This document shows positions 40,605 to 49,917 of a stretch of DNA of 64,000 nt, in pieces. Both the position numbers and the translations under genes were made by a program. Position 1 is the first letter of the stretch. Every line of letters starts with the position of its first letter. Source of the stretch: Candidatus Pantoea haifensis (GTDB lineage Bacteria; Pseudomonadota; Gammaproteobacteria; Enterobacterales; Enterobacteriaceae); assembly GCA_018842655.1 (NCBI GenBank), contig JAGTWN010000004.1, positions 1,984,001 to 2,048,000 on the forward strand, in the 5' to 3' direction. The notes below the pieces were generated by a model. The model saw nothing but the letters and a program-made list of their open reading frames with translations. It did no database searches and was not told the DNA's origin.

Positions 40605-41891
40605 TTATTTCAGTAACAGATTCGCCAGGGTACGAACGCCCAAACCGGTTGCACCGGCTGACCACTGATCTACCCCACTTTTGCGGTAAGTTGCTGAGCA
40701 GTCAATGTGTAACCAGCCTTGCTGATAGTTGCTGACAAAGTAAGACAGGAAGGCCGCTGCGCTACTGGCTCCTGCTGAATGCGCCGGGCTGGCAATGTTA
40801 TTGAGATCGGCAAAGTTAGACGGCAAATGAGCACGATGGAATTCTGCCAGAGGCAAACGCCAGAACGGTTCGTTTTCACTGACCGCGCTGCCCATCAGCG
40901 ACTGTGCCATCACATCGTCGAACGTGAACAGCGCATGGTAATCATTGCCAAGCGCCGTTTTCGCCGCACCGGTTAAGGTGGCCGCATCAATAAGCAGAGT
41001 GGGTTTCTGCTCGCTGGCATCGATCAGGCCATCCGCCAGCACTAAACGCCCCTCTGCGTCGGTGTTCATCACTTCCACTGATTTACCGTTACGATAGCGG
41101 ATGATGTCGCCCAGTTTGAAGGCGTTGCTGCTTACCATGTTATCAGCACAGCACAGATAGAGTTTTACGCGCTTCGTTAAGCCACGTGAAATCGCCATCG
41201 CCAGCGCGCCCGTTACCGTCGCCGCACCGCCCATATCTGATTTCATGGAATCCATGAAGCTACTCTGCTTCATGCTGTAACCGCCGGTATCAAAGGTAAT
41301 GCCTTTGCCTACCAGGCAGGCGTAAACCGGTGCATTTGCATCACCGGTTGGGTTGAAATCCAACGCCAGGAGAGCCGGCGGACGGTTCGAACCACGCCCA
41401 ACGGTGTGTAACCCCATGTAGCCCTGTTCACGCAGATCTTCACCCTTGGTGATACGGTAGGTCACGGCATCGCCACCCACTTCACTGATCAGATCCACCG
41501 CGCTGTGCGCCAGATCTTCTGGTCCCAGTTCTTCCGCTGGCAGGTTGATGGTGTCACGCACCCAGTCAATAATCTTCAGACGGCGAGAAAACTCCGCCTG
41601 TTCATGTTCACCCAGTGTTGGCCAGTCAACCTGACGTTTCCCTTTCGGGCTGCGATAGCCTTGCCAGAAAGCCCAGCATTGTTCAAGATGCCAGCCTTCG
41701 CCTACTAACGCGACGTGACGGATGCCCTGTCCATCAATTTTGCGCGCGGCACGTTGTATGGTCACGAGCGCATCTGCGTCCGTTAAGTGCAGCGTCATCC
41801 CGCTGTCATTACTGGTCAGGATCGCTTTTTCGCCCCAGCGCGCATCAGCGGGCTGGCTGCTTAAGGTAATATTCATCGGTTGTGTGCTCAT
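40605..41891 (-). CDS. pepB: PepB, leucyl aminopeptidase family M17 (peptidase B)
   Basis: PepB is a manganese-dependent aminopeptidase active on peptides with acidic N-termini. The M17 signature [14 protein letters not shown] is present, with the metal-binding [12 protein letters not shown]. The length is 428 aa, close to E. coli (427). In E. coli iscX and the rest of the isc operon lie directly upstream; here iscS is the next gene after a 163-base gap. Confidence 0.95.
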   Translation of the reverse strand: MSTQPMNITLSSQPADARWGEKAILTSNDSGMTLHLTDADALVTIQRAARKIDGQGIRHVALVGEGWHLEQCWAFWQGYRSPKGKRQVDWPTLGEHEQAEFSRRLKIIDWVRDTINLPAEELGPEDLAHSAVDLISEVGGDAVTYRITKGEDLREQGYMGLHTVGRGSNRPPALLALDFNPTGDANAPVYACLVGKGITFDTGGYSMKQSSFMDSMKSDMGGAATVTGALAMAISRGLTKRVKLYLCCADNMVSSNAFKLGDIIRYRNGKSVEVMNTDAEGRLVLADGLIDASEQKPTLLIDAATLTGAAKTALGNDYHALFTFDDVMAQSLMGSAVSENEPFWRLPLAEFHRAHLPSNFADLNNIASPAHSAGASSAAAFLSYFVSNYQQGWLHIDCSATYRKSGVDQWSAGATGLGVRTLANLLLK

Positions 41892-42054
41892 CGCGAAGCT
41901 CCGTATACGTTATAAGTTCATCCAGGCAAAGTGTAGGTACAGCCTGTGAGGATATGCCATGGAATGCGCAGACAGTCCTGATAACAGATAATACCGGCTG
42001 ATGCCAGCGCATCTCAGAGAATGACACCGTTTCCAGAATGATGCGGCGTAAACA

Positions 42055-43221
42055 TTAGCGCCCGGCTTTGTTCACTGCGCGCAAACGCGTCACGGATTTT
42101 TGTACCAGCGCAATGGCGTAATCGATCTCCTCTTCGGTGGTAAACCGACCGAGTGAGAAGCGCAGCGAGCTGTGCGCCAGTTCTTCACTGAGGCCTAAAG
42201 CGCGTAATACGTAAGAGGGTTCAAGGCTGGCAGAAGTACAGGCTGAACCTGAAGAGAGCGCCAAATCTTTCAACGCCATGATTAACGATTCGCCATCAAC
42301 GTTGGCGAAACTAACGTTAAGGATATTGGCGGCGCTGTGCTGTAAATCGCCATTGATATGAAGATCATCCAGCACACTGAGTCCTTGCCACAAGCGGTCA
42401 CGCAGCATCTGCAAGCGCGCCATCTCCTCTTCGCGCACTTCGCGTGCAATGCGATACGCTTCACCCATGCCAACAATTTGATGTACCGGTAACGTCCCTG
42501 AGCGCATTCCTCGTTCGTGGCCGCCACCGTGAATCTGCGCGTCGATTTGAATGCGCGGTTTGCGACGCACATAGAGAGCGCCAATGCCTTTCGGCCCGTA
42601 AATTTTATGGGCCGAAAATGACATCAAGTCGACTTTCAGTTCACTCAGATCAAGGGGCAGTTTGCCGACACTTTGCGTTGCATCGACATGGAACAGAATA
42701 TCGCGTTCGCGACACAGCTCGCCCATAGCGGCAATATCCTGAATCACGCCGATTTCGTTGTTAACGTGCATGATGGAGACCAGCACCGTGTCGTCACGCA
42801 GCGCAGCGCGCAGCGCATCAACAGTAATAATGCCGTTAGCAGCAGGGGTTAAATAAGTGACATCAAAACCTTCGCGCTCAAGCTGCTGGCAACTGTCGAG
42901 CACCGCTTTGTGTTCAGTTTTGCTGGTAATGATATGTTTGCCGCGCGCCTGATGAAAATGGGCAGCGCCTTTGATCGCCAGGTTGTCTGATTCGGTTGCG
43001 CCAGAGGTAAAGACAATTTCACGCGGATCGGCATTAACCAGCTCCGCCACCTGATTGCGCGCCACATCGACCGCTTCTTCAGATTGCCAGCCAAAACGGT
43101 GAGAGCGGGAGGCCGGATTACCAAACGTGCCATCCAGCGTTAAGAATTGCATCATTTTGCTGGCCACACGCGGATCGGCCGGCGTGGTAGCGGCGTAATC
43201 CAGGTAAATCGGTAATTTCAT
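42055..43221 (-). CDS. iscS: IscS, cysteine desulfurase with truncated C-terminus
   Basis: IscS releases sulfur from cysteine with PLP and hands it to Fe-S scaffolds, TusA, ThiI and others. The PLP Lys is in [10 protein letters not shown] (about 206), and the mobile-loop Cys in [10 protein letters not shown] (about 328). The protein ends after 388 residues as [12 protein letters not shown]. coli IscS has 404, and the last 23 (the WEMYKQGVDLN...EWAHH tail) are replaced by 7 unrelated residues. No other frame downstream encodes that tail. In E. coli this tail is needed for good IscU binding. iscU is missing next door. Confidence 0.95.
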   Translation of the reverse strand: MKLPIYLDYAATTPADPRVASKMMQFLTLDGTFGNPASRSHRFGWQSEEAVDVARNQVAELVNADPREIVFTSGATESDNLAIKGAAHFHQARGKHIITSKTEHKAVLDSCQQLEREGFDVTYLTPAANGIITVDALRAALRDDTVLVSIMHVNNEIGVIQDIAAMGELCRERDILFHVDATQSVGKLPLDLSELKVDLMSFSAHKIYGPKGIGALYVRRKPRIQIDAQIHGGGHERGMRSGTLPVHQIVGMGEAYRIAREVREEEMARLQMLRDRLWQGLSVLDDLHINGDLQHSAANILNVSFANVDGESLIMALKDLALSSGSACTSASLEPSYVLRALGLSEELAHSSLRFSLGRFTTEEEIDYAIALVQKSVTRLRAVNKAGR

Positions 43222-43309
43222 TGCGCTACAGCTCCGTATAAAAAATCATACGTCTTTATAGCAGATTCGGCCCTGACCGCGTTAGCAGTAAGGGCCGCAG
43301 AGACAGGGA

Positions 43310-43807
43310 TCAGGAGGCGCGCAGGTTAACGTTGATTTCCTGTGCGCGCGGATTCTGGAAGCGACGATTGTCATTCGCATTCTGGCGGTCAGCAACATCA
43401 AGGATTTCCTGATTATTAACCAGCTCAGCCAGGGTAATATTGTTCAGGAATTCACTGATACGCACGCTCAGATCGCGCCACAATACGTGAGTCAGGCAAC
43501 GTTCACCGCCCTGGCACCCCTCTTTGCCCTGGCATTTAGTGGCATCGACTGACTCATCAACAGCGGTAATAACTTCACCTACCGCAATCGCACTAGCTTC
43601 TTTGCCCAGCAGATAACCACCGCCCGGACCGCGCACGCTGGCCACTAAGCCATTTTTACGTAAACGCGAGAATAACTGCTCCAGATAAGAGAGCGAAATG
43701 CCCTGACGTTCAGAAATATCTGCCAGCGGAACAGGACCTTCATTGGAGTGAAGGGCAACGTCCAGCATAGCAGTAACGGCATAACGTCCTTTGGATGTCA
43801 GTCTCAT
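43310..43807 (-). CDS. iscR: IscR, Fe-S cluster-sensing transcription regulator
   Basis: IscR is an Rrf2-family regulator. With a 2Fe-2S cluster it represses isc-type promoters; without it, it activates suf. The winged helix (about 1-80) includes [18 protein letters not shown]. Cluster ligands Cys92, Cys98, Cys104 and His107 are all present in [17 protein letters not shown]. The ATG at 43807 gives 165 aa. iscS follows after 88 bases; no other isc gene follows. Confidence 0.96.
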   Translation of the reverse strand: MRLTSKGRYAVTAMLDVALHSNEGPVPLADISERQGISLSYLEQLFSRLRKNGLVASVRGPGGGYLLGKEASAIAVGEVITAVDESVDATKCQGKEGCQGGERCLTHVLWRDLSVRISEFLNNITLAELVNNQEILDVADRQNANDNRRFQNPRAQEINVNLRAS

Positions 43808-43869
43808 AGCGTACGACCTCAATAGCGTCCGGTTATCGGAGGATTAGCGAAAGATGTCGGAAGTCTGAC

Positions 43870-43944
43870 ATTCCCGAGTAAATTGGTCAACTATTTAACC
43901 AACTAAATTGGTCAACTATTTAACCTGGTAATTGACTCAACTAT
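43870..43944 (-). promoter_or_regulatory. Tandem type 1 IscR binding sites upstream of iscR
   Basis: Three head-to-tail 25-base units each begin ATAGTTGA on the minus strand (43944-43920, 43919-43895, 43894-43870). The middle and proximal units fit the type 1 IscR consensus well; the distal one is weaker and overlaps the trmJ stop codon. A 22-base stretch is exactly repeated between 43879-43900 and 43904-43925. E. coli iscR has two sites. Confidence 0.75.
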
Positions 43945-44689
43945 TATCGCTGCCATTTTTGTCGTTTTTACGCTTCTCGAAAGAGGAGAGCATGCCACGC
44001 AAAATATTGAGTTCATCGCGTTCAGGACGGGCGCGTGTATAAAGACGACGCAGTTTGCTCATCACCTGTCCCGGATTGGCTTCGCGGATAAAGCCGCTGC
44101 GCAGCATCATCTGTTCCATGTGCTGGTAAAACCGTTCCAGGTCATCCACCAGCGGATAAGGTGATTCTTCATACTGCGGCTTTGGATTCGCCTTTTCCTG
44201 CGCCTGCAACCACGCCATACGGACTTCATAAGCGATAATCTGCACCGCCATCGCCAGGTTAAGCGAGCTGTATTCCGGGTTCGCCTGAATGGCTACGTGG
44301 TAATGACATTTTTGCAGTTCATCGTTAGTCAGACCAACACGTTCACGCCCAAACACTAACGCGACCGGCGCTTGCTGGCCCTCTTCCACACTCTTAATCC
44401 CGCATTCGCGCGAATCAAGCATTGGCCAGGGCAGCGAACGCGAACGTGCGCTGGTACCGACCACCAGACTGCAACCCGCAATCGCTTCATCCAGTGAGTC
44501 GACGATTTTTGCTTCGCCAATTACGTCGCTGGCACCTGCGGCCAGAGAAATAGCCTGTGAATCTGGTTTAACCAGGGGATTGACCAGATAAAGGTTGGTT
44601 AAGCCCATGGTTTTCATGGCGCGTGCCACGGAGCCCATATTGCCGGTATGAGAAGTTTCCACCAGCACAATTCGAATATTTTGCAGCAT
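43937..44689 (-). CDS. trmJ: TrmJ, tRNA (Cm32/Um32) methyltransferase
   Basis: TrmJ is a SPOUT-class enzyme methylating the 2'-O of residue 32 of certain tRNAs. N-terminal [22 protein letters not shown] and the knotted SAM-site region with [15 protein letters not shown] and [17 protein letters not shown] are present. It has 250 aa. It precedes iscR, and its stop codon lies within the distal IscR-like site. Confidence 0.95.
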   Translation of the reverse strand: MLQNIRIVLVETSHTGNMGSVARAMKTMGLTNLYLVNPLVKPDSQAISLAAGASDVIGEAKIVDSLDEAIAGCSLVVGTSARSRSLPWPMLDSRECGIKSVEEGQQAPVALVFGRERVGLTNDELQKCHYHVAIQANPEYSSLNLAMAVQIIAYEVRMAWLQAQEKANPKPQYEESPYPLVDDLERFYQHMEQMMLRSGFIREANPGQVMSKLRRLYTRARPERDELNILRGMLSSFEKRKNDKNGSDNS

Positions 44690-44754
44690 TATTGGGATTA
44701 CTCAGGATTGGGATCATTCAGAAAAAAACACCAGAACAAACTCTAACATAAAGC

Positions 44755-44783
44755 AGGACATTTACCGAACACACTGCTATACT
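44755..44783 (+). promoter_or_regulatory. Candidate suhB promoter
   Basis: AGGACA (44755-44760) and TATACT (44778-44783) are 17 bases apart, about 45 bases before the suhB ATG. The -35 matches 4 of 6 consensus bases. Confidence 0.5.
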
Positions 44784-44827
44784 CCGCGCCGTTTTCCCCG
44801 TTCTTTAACATCCAGCGAGAGATACCG

Positions 44828-45631
44828 ATGCATCCGATGCTCAACATCGCCGTGCGCGCAGCGCGCAAGGCCGGAAATTTAATTGCCAAGAATTATGAAA
44901 CCCCGGACGCTGTCGAAGCCAGCCAGAAAGGCAGCAACGACTTCGTTACCAATGTTGACCGCGACGCAGAACGCCTGATTATCGAAGTCATTCGTAAATC
45001 ATACCCGCAGCACACCATCATCACCGAAGAAAGCGGTGAACTGGCGGGCGACGATCAGGACATTCAATGGGTAATCGATCCGCTGGATGGCACCACCAAC
45101 TTCATCAAACGTTTGCCACACTTCTCTGTTTCTATTGCTGTGCGCATTAAAGGCCGCACTGAAGTCGCGGTGGTTTACGATCCAATGCGCAACGAATTAT
45201 TCAGCGCCGTGCGTGGTCAGGGCGCGCAGCTCAACGGTTATCGCCTGCGCGGCAGCGTTGCACGCGATCTGGATGGCACTATTCTGGCGACCGGTTTCCC
45301 GTTCAAAATGAAGCAGCATGCGCCTGCGTACATGAATATCGTCACTAAACTGTTTACCCAGTGTGCCGACTTCCGTCGCACCGGTTCCGCTGCGTTGGAT
45401 CTGGCTTATGTTGCTGCGGGCCGCGTTGATGGCTATTTTGAAATTGGCCTGAAGCCGTGGGATTTTGCTGCGGGTGAACTGCTGGTACGTGAAGCGGGTG
45501 GCCTGGTCACTGACTTTACTGGCAACCACGGTTATCTGCTGTCAGGCAATATCGTTGCCGGTAATCCGCGAGTGGTGAAAGCACTGCTTTCAAACATGCG
45601 TGAAGAGCTTAGCGAAGCGTTAAAACGCTAA
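44828..45631 (+). CDS. suhB: SuhB, inositol-1-monophosphatase and Nus-factor accessory protein
   Basis: SuhB hydrolyses inositol monophosphate in vitro and, in E. coli, takes part in rRNA antitermination complexes with NusA/B/E/G. Metal-site motifs ITEESGE, WVIDPLDGTTNFI and the C-terminal KPWDFAAGELLVREAGG are present. The 267-aa length equals E. coli. It is divergent from trmJ and ends at a strong terminator. Confidence 0.96.
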   Translation: MHPMLNIAVRAARKAGNLIAKNYETPDAVEASQKGSNDFVTNVDRDAERLIIEVIRKSYPQHTIITEESGELAGDDQDIQWVIDPLDGTTNFIKRLPHFSVSIAVRIKGRTEVAVVYDPMRNELFSAVRGQGAQLNGYRLRGSVARDLDGTILATGFPFKMKQHAPAYMNIVTKLFTQCADFRRTGSAALDLAYVAAGRVDGYFEIGLKPWDFAAGELLVREAGGLVTDFTGNHGYLLSGNIVAGNPRVVKALLSNMREELSEALKR

Positions 45632-45633
45632 AG

Positions 45634-45663
45634 AAAAGGCGGCATATTGATGCCGCCTTTTTT
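45634..45663. terminator. Bidirectional terminator after suhB
   Basis: An 8-bp stem GGCGGCAT/ATGCCGCC with an ATTG loop is followed by TTTTTT on the plus strand. The minus strand gives TTTTCTTT. It also faces the convergent membrane-protein gene. Confidence 0.8.
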
Positions 45664-45678
45664 ATTGGCACGTTTTGA

Positions 45679-46692
45679 TTAACGACGTTCGTGGCTGAGA
45701 ACCTGATGTGGCTGGGTACGACGTCCAATCATGCCCATGACACCGGCCAGGATAGCTTCAATGATCAACATAAAGAAGGCATACCAGCTGGCTTTCGCGG
45801 TCGCAGCTGCTGCCTGCTCAGCCGCTTCACGTGCTTTTTGTTCTGCCTGCTGCTTCATCTGCTGATATTTCTGCATGGCCTGTTGGTAGCTCTGTTCTGT
45901 TTGACTCACAATCTGCTCAACTTCCTGATCGCTTTTTCCGGTACGCGCCTGAATGATATTTTTCAACGCGTCACGATCGGCGGCTTGTAATGTATCAGCA
46001 TGACGATTCATTACGCCGCTCAGCCAGTTAGTTAAATCAGTATCGGCATTTTGTTGATTCGTTGCAGTTTGAGAAGCCTGATTCTCTGCGTTTTGCGCTT
46101 CGTTATTTGCATCCTGTTGTAAATTCTCTGGTTGTAATTCCGGCTTGCCGGTCTGGCGCAGCGTGGTTTCCAACTCATTCTGCAAATCATCTAAATTAAT
46201 ATTGTTTTCCTCAAGTTTATCTTTCGCCATTTGGGTAACGGTTGGCGCCGCAGCGGAAATACCACTTCCCAACGCCTGAAAACCTGAGCCGACAATATTT
46301 AAGGCCCCGCCTAAAACGCTGCTGGCGAGAGAAACGGCAAGCCAGATGGTGAAAATAGTGCTCAGGCCAAACATCAATAACCCATGCAGGGCACCTTCGC
46401 GCTGTGCCAGACGCCCGGCAACGTAGCTACCAGCCGCCATCGCAATTAACATATTAATCGCCGTCCAGACCAGAGCACCCGTACCGAGATGCTGTAAAGG
46501 ATTTCCTTCCTCCATCGGGTCAACGGTAGTCGCGCCAATCGCCGTGCCGAGCAGGGCAAGTAAAATGTGCACAATTAAGGCACAAATAACCCCAGCAAAG
46601 ACGGCGCTCCAGGAAATACGTTTGAGTGGCAAGCCAGCTTGCGTTGCCGCCACCGTTTGAGTAGTGCCACTGTTAATCCGGGTTTCAGCCAT
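45679..46692 (-). CDS. Membrane protein with Gln-rich coiled-coil domain, unknown function
   Basis: The ATG at 46692 follows AAGGAG and gives 337 aa. Near the N-terminus, RISWSAVFAGVICALIVHIL starts the first of three helices (about 28-52, 72-97, 100-130) rich in small residues. A roughly 170-residue hydrophilic region (about 140-310) full of Gln, Asn, Glu and Ala, with heptad-like QQAMQKYQQMKQQAEQKA, then a final helix before a short basic tail RRTQPHQVLSHERR. I do not recognise a named gene. Similar proteins are annotated only as hypothetical or by loosely transferred names. It stands where E. coli has unrelated genes. Confidence 0.75.
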   Translation of the reverse strand: MAETRINSGTTQTVAATQAGLPLKRISWSAVFAGVICALIVHILLALLGTAIGATTVDPMEEGNPLQHLGTGALVWTAINMLIAMAAGSYVAGRLAQREGALHGLLMFGLSTIFTIWLAVSLASSVLGGALNIVGSGFQALGSGISAAAPTVTQMAKDKLEENNINLDDLQNELETTLRQTGKPELQPENLQQDANNEAQNAENQASQTATNQQNADTDLTNWLSGVMNRHADTLQAADRDALKNIIQARTGKSDQEVEQIVSQTEQSYQQAMQKYQQMKQQAEQKAREAAEQAAAATAKASWYAFFMLIIEAILAGVMGMIGRRTQPHQVLSHERR

Positions 46693-46895
46693 AATAAATT
46701 CTCCTTGCAGCACAGATAAGTGCAGTTTTAATTATTCAGGCAGATGAATACTTATCCGCCTGGTTGTTATCAGCGTAGACAGAGAAAACTCATTTCACCA
46801 GGAAGCGAGGAGAGATAAAAATATTACTGAGACGTGAAAAAATATCTTAAATGTATTACGCAGAGGGGAATATATTTCCCGCTGCGCTTTAATTT

Positions 46896-47876
46896 TTAAA
46901 AAGCACGAAGCCCACCTGATATTACAGGTTGCGCTGACTGCCATAATATAATTCCGGTGATAATTAATAGCAGGCTTCCTGTTAGGGCCAGTAACGGCAT
47001 AATCAAATGCACGCTTTTTGTCACCCTGCCTGCATTTGCCAGTCGCTGCGCCAGCGCACGTGAATGCTGTACCACTAAACCCATTGCGGAAATAGTGAGT
47101 GCCGTGCCAACAGCCATCGCTGCTGCCGAAACCACGCCCCACGCATACACACCGATCACTTTGGCAAACAGCAGCATCATGATCGCGCCAGAACAGGGAC
47201 GAAGCCCCATTGATAAGACCACCAGAAGTTGGGTTTTCCAGTTAACCGCGTCGGCAACCTGCTGGGCATCAGGCAAATGCGCATGGCCGCAGGCGCAATT
47301 TTCATGATGCCGATGCGTCGGCCGCACGGCATAAATACTCATTGCCGGACGTGGCCTGACATTTTGCCATAACGCGCTGAGCGCCCGACAGCCGATCCAG
47401 ACGCCCAGCCCTGTGACGAAAAGATAACTGCCTCTCTCCAGCCAAAAACTGCTGAGGTGCAACTGACGTGAAGAGGTTTGCAATATCACCAGCATCAATG
47501 TTACCAGCACAATAGCCACCGAACCTTGCAGCAACGAAGCCAGCAGCGTGAGCTTCAGACTGGTTTTCAGTTTTGTTGGATGCGTGGCTAAAAAGGTGGT
47601 GATCACCACTTTTCCATGACCAGGCCCCAGCGCATGCAGCACACCATATAACAGGCTGAACAACAGCAGTGTCAGGCCTGCCTGATGCGGTTGTGCCGCA
47701 ACCTGCTGTAAGAGCTGAGTCATGTGCTGGTGGAGATCCTTTTGCCATAAGACGCTTTGCAGCAAAAGCTGCGGCCAGTGCAGCCATACTGCGGCCCCAG
47801 CGATAACCAGTGCCATAGCCAGCAACCACAGCGGCCACAAGCGCACTGTGCGCGGTGCACTATTGATTAATGACAT
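46896..47876 (-). CDS. ZevB-like nickel/cobalt/zinc transporter
   Basis: This is a multi-helix membrane protein of the NicO/RcnA-related family. Signatures are HALGPGHGKVVITTFL and, after a His/Cys-rich loop THRHHENCACGHAH, the segment SMGLRPCSGAIMMLLFA. About seven helices are visible in 326 aa. Its start overlaps the DUF1007 gene by 10 bases. The pair resembles ZevA-ZevB of Haemophilus influenzae, needed for zinc acquisition. Direction of transport and metal are not decided by sequence. Confidence 0.75.
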   Translation of the reverse strand: MSLINSAPRTVRLWPLWLLAMALVIAGAAVWLHWPQLLLQSVLWQKDLHQHMTQLLQQVAAQPHQAGLTLLLFSLLYGVLHALGPGHGKVVITTFLATHPTKLKTSLKLTLLASLLQGSVAIVLVTLMLVILQTSSRQLHLSSFWLERGSYLFVTGLGVWIGCRALSALWQNVRPRPAMSIYAVRPTHRHHENCACGHAHLPDAQQVADAVNWKTQLLVVLSMGLRPCSGAIMMLLFAKVIGVYAWGVVSAAAMAVGTALTISAMGLVVQHSRALAQRLANAGRVTKSVHLIMPLLALTGSLLLIITGIILWQSAQPVISGGLRAF

Positions 47877-48493
47877 GTCAGCATTACCGTTTGAGCAAAC
47901 TGTCGGCCTAAATCGACCTCTTCAGGCGGTGCGTCAGCTTTATCGAGTGAAAGTGCATACTGTTTCAGTGAATCACTGGGTTGAGGCGTGTTCAGTTCGA
48001 TGTGACAGCGTGACTGCAAGGCGGGCGGCAGACTCAGCGCCTCTGCCTTGTCATAAAACATATCGACAAAATAGGTGGGATCGAACGTCAGAATCTCAAA
48101 ACGTTGTCCATCAAGTCGCGGCGGTTCTGCCAGCGGCAAGATAAATTCCAGCACCGCTTTATTCCCTTTCCGTGACAAATGGTATTCTTTTGGCAAATTC
48201 AAAAATTTTACCCGCTGTTTGTTGTGCCACACTTCAGAAAAATAGTGCTGTCCCAGCACGTTAGCCATCACGCCTGCTGCCAGCTTTTTCCACACTTCTG
48301 TGCCAGGTTTGGCATCACCCGCATCATAAAGCAGATCGGCTGAGGTAATTTCATCCATCGTCCAGGTCATTTTCAGGCCGGTAAAACGTTCGCCATCAGC
48401 GACCACTTCCGTTTTCATGTCGATAAAACTATGCGGGTGTGCAGTCGCAGCCGAACTCATCAACAGCAGTAGACAAAAAAATGCGCGTTTCAT
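47867..48493 (-). CDS. ZevA-like DUF1007 periplasmic protein
   Basis: A signal peptide (about 1-18, ending ATA) is followed by the metal-ligand-like AHPHSFIDMKTEV, the hallmark N-terminus of DUF1007 proteins once cleaved. The protein is 208 aa. The gene is coupled to the transporter gene downstream, as in zevAB of Haemophilus influenzae. A role as periplasmic metal-binding partner is inferred. It diverges from csiE. Confidence 0.78.
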   Translation of the reverse strand: MKRAFFCLLLLMSSAATAHPHSFIDMKTEVVADGERFTGLKMTWTMDEITSADLLYDAGDAKPGTEVWKKLAAGVMANVLGQHYFSEVWHNKQRVKFLNLPKEYHLSRKGNKAVLEFILPLAEPPRLDGQRFEILTFDPTYFVDMFYDKAEALSLPPALQSRCHIELNTPQPSDSLKQYALSLDKADAPPEEVDLGRQFAQTVMLTCH

Positions 48494-48648
48494 AATGTTA
48501 TAAAGTAACGTTCCTGCTGAAAAGGATCCATAGGTAACAAAATTTTGTGACCCGCTTTAAACCTCTGAATAAAAAACCTGACAATCCCTGCGGTAAAAGG
48601 TGCAGTTGGCTATTCTTAGCTCAAAATTACCCGCTGGAAGTTTAATTG

Positions 48649-49917
48649 ATGAGTTCTGCTACACCTTCAGCACCACTCTTCACCCGTTCTCAGCGTCGTT
48701 GCCATCTACTGTTACTGTTGTTTTTACCCACTCCCGTGCTAACGCTTGAAAAGCTCTGCCAGTTAAACGGCGTCGATCTTGCGGTTACCCGACAGGATAT
48801 CGCGGATGTTGGCGATGAGATACAACGTTACCACCAGTTGGAATTGCATCAAATGGTGGATGGTAGCTTACGTATTCATGGTACGGAGTTGAACCGACGT
48901 ATCTGTCTGCTGCATAACCTGCGGCGTAGCCTGCGCTTGTCGGAAGCATTTGTTCGTGAACATTTTGCCGCACCGTTGCGCCAGCGTTTAAGGATCATGA
49001 AAATTGAAAAGGCGCTTTACGATGAGATCAATCTTCAGGCATTGATTCAACACTGTAGCCTGCAGCTGTCGCGTGATTTTAGCCCGCGCGATCGCCTGTT
49101 TTTACAGATTTTCATGAAATATGGTTTGTGCCAGCGCCAGCCCGCCCTGTTTAACGAGCGTCAGATTGCCTGGTTGCAACACAAAGCTGAGCGTCAGGCG
49201 GCGATAGATGTCATTCATCACTGGCAAAAGCGTTGTCACCTTGCACCGCACATCAGTGAAACTGAATTCTGGACGCTGCTGTTCAGCTTGATCCATGCGC
49301 CCACAATGGCGTCGGCGCAACATCCCAGTGAACAACGGCTTTTGGCCGCGACGCATCGGCTGATTGATGATTTTGAACAGTGCGCTCAGGTCACGTTTGC
49401 TGAACGCAACGAACTACAGCATCAGCTTTTTACCCATCTGGCGCAGGCGCTGGATCGTATTCATTTTTCCATCGGCATCGATAACAGCGTGGCGCTGGAT
49501 GTCACGCGGCTTTATCCGCGCCTGCTGCGCACCACGCATCAGGCGCTGAAGGCATTCGAAAACGAATATCAGGTGGAATTTAACCCGGAAGAGGCCAGCC
49601 TGATCACGGTTATTTTCGGCGCCTGGCTGATGCAGGAAAATGTGTTACAGGAGAAACAGGTGCTGCTGCTCACCGGTGAAAATAATGCGCTTGAGCAGGA
49701 AGTAGAACAGCAAATCCGCGAAATCACCCTGCGGCCAATTAATATCAAGTATCAGGCTATGAAGGATTTTCAGCGTCATGGTGCGCCGCGTGAAGTCGAC
49801 CTAGTTATTTCACCTTATGCAACGTCGCTGCCGCTGTTCTCACCCCCGCTGATCCACGCCGAATTGCCGCTGACGGAGCACCATCAGCAGCGGATCCGTC
49901 ATTTACTGGAGTCGTAA
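48649..49917 (+). CDS. csiE: CsiE, stationary-phase-inducible PRD-domain protein
   Basis: The protein has a DNA-binding-like N-terminal half and PRD (PTS regulation domain) segments such as QHQLFTHLAQALDRIHFSIGID and LYPRLLRTTHQALKAFE, then NPEEASLITVIFGAWLMQEN. It aligns with E. coli CsiE, a gene induced in stationary phase by CRP and RpoS, of unknown function. I start at the ATG 48649. It has 422 aa. Its 3' end overlaps the convergent hcaT by 19 bases. Confidence 0.88.
   Translation: MSSATPSAPLFTRSQRRCHLLLLLFLPTPVLTLEKLCQLNGVDLAVTRQDIADVGDEIQRYHQLELHQMVDGSLRIHGTELNRRICLLHNLRRSLRLSEAFVREHFAAPLRQRLRIMKIEKALYDEINLQALIQHCSLQLSRDFSPRDRLFLQIFMKYGLCQRQPALFNERQIAWLQHKAERQAAIDVIHHWQKRCHLAPHISETEFWTLLFSLIHAPTMASAQHPSEQRLLAATHRLIDDFEQCAQVTFAERNELQHQLFTHLAQALDRIHFSIGIDNSVALDVTRLYPRLLRTTHQALKAFENEYQVEFNPEEASLITVIFGAWLMQENVLQEKQVLLLTGENNALEQEVEQQIREITLRPINIKYQAMKDFQRHGAPREVDLVISPYATSLPLFSPPLIHAELPLTEHHQQRIRHLLES

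Noticed and set aside
41845-42027. Possible iscX or other isc remnant between pepB and iscS
   Set aside because: The 60-codon frame (MSFSEMRWHQPV...) shows no IscX-like or ferredoxin-like pattern and overlaps the pepB start.
42000-42070. A frameshift as the cause of the short IscS C-terminus
   Set aside because: I read the three minus-strand frames past the stop; none encodes the WEMYK...EWAHH tail, and there is no homopolymer at the break.
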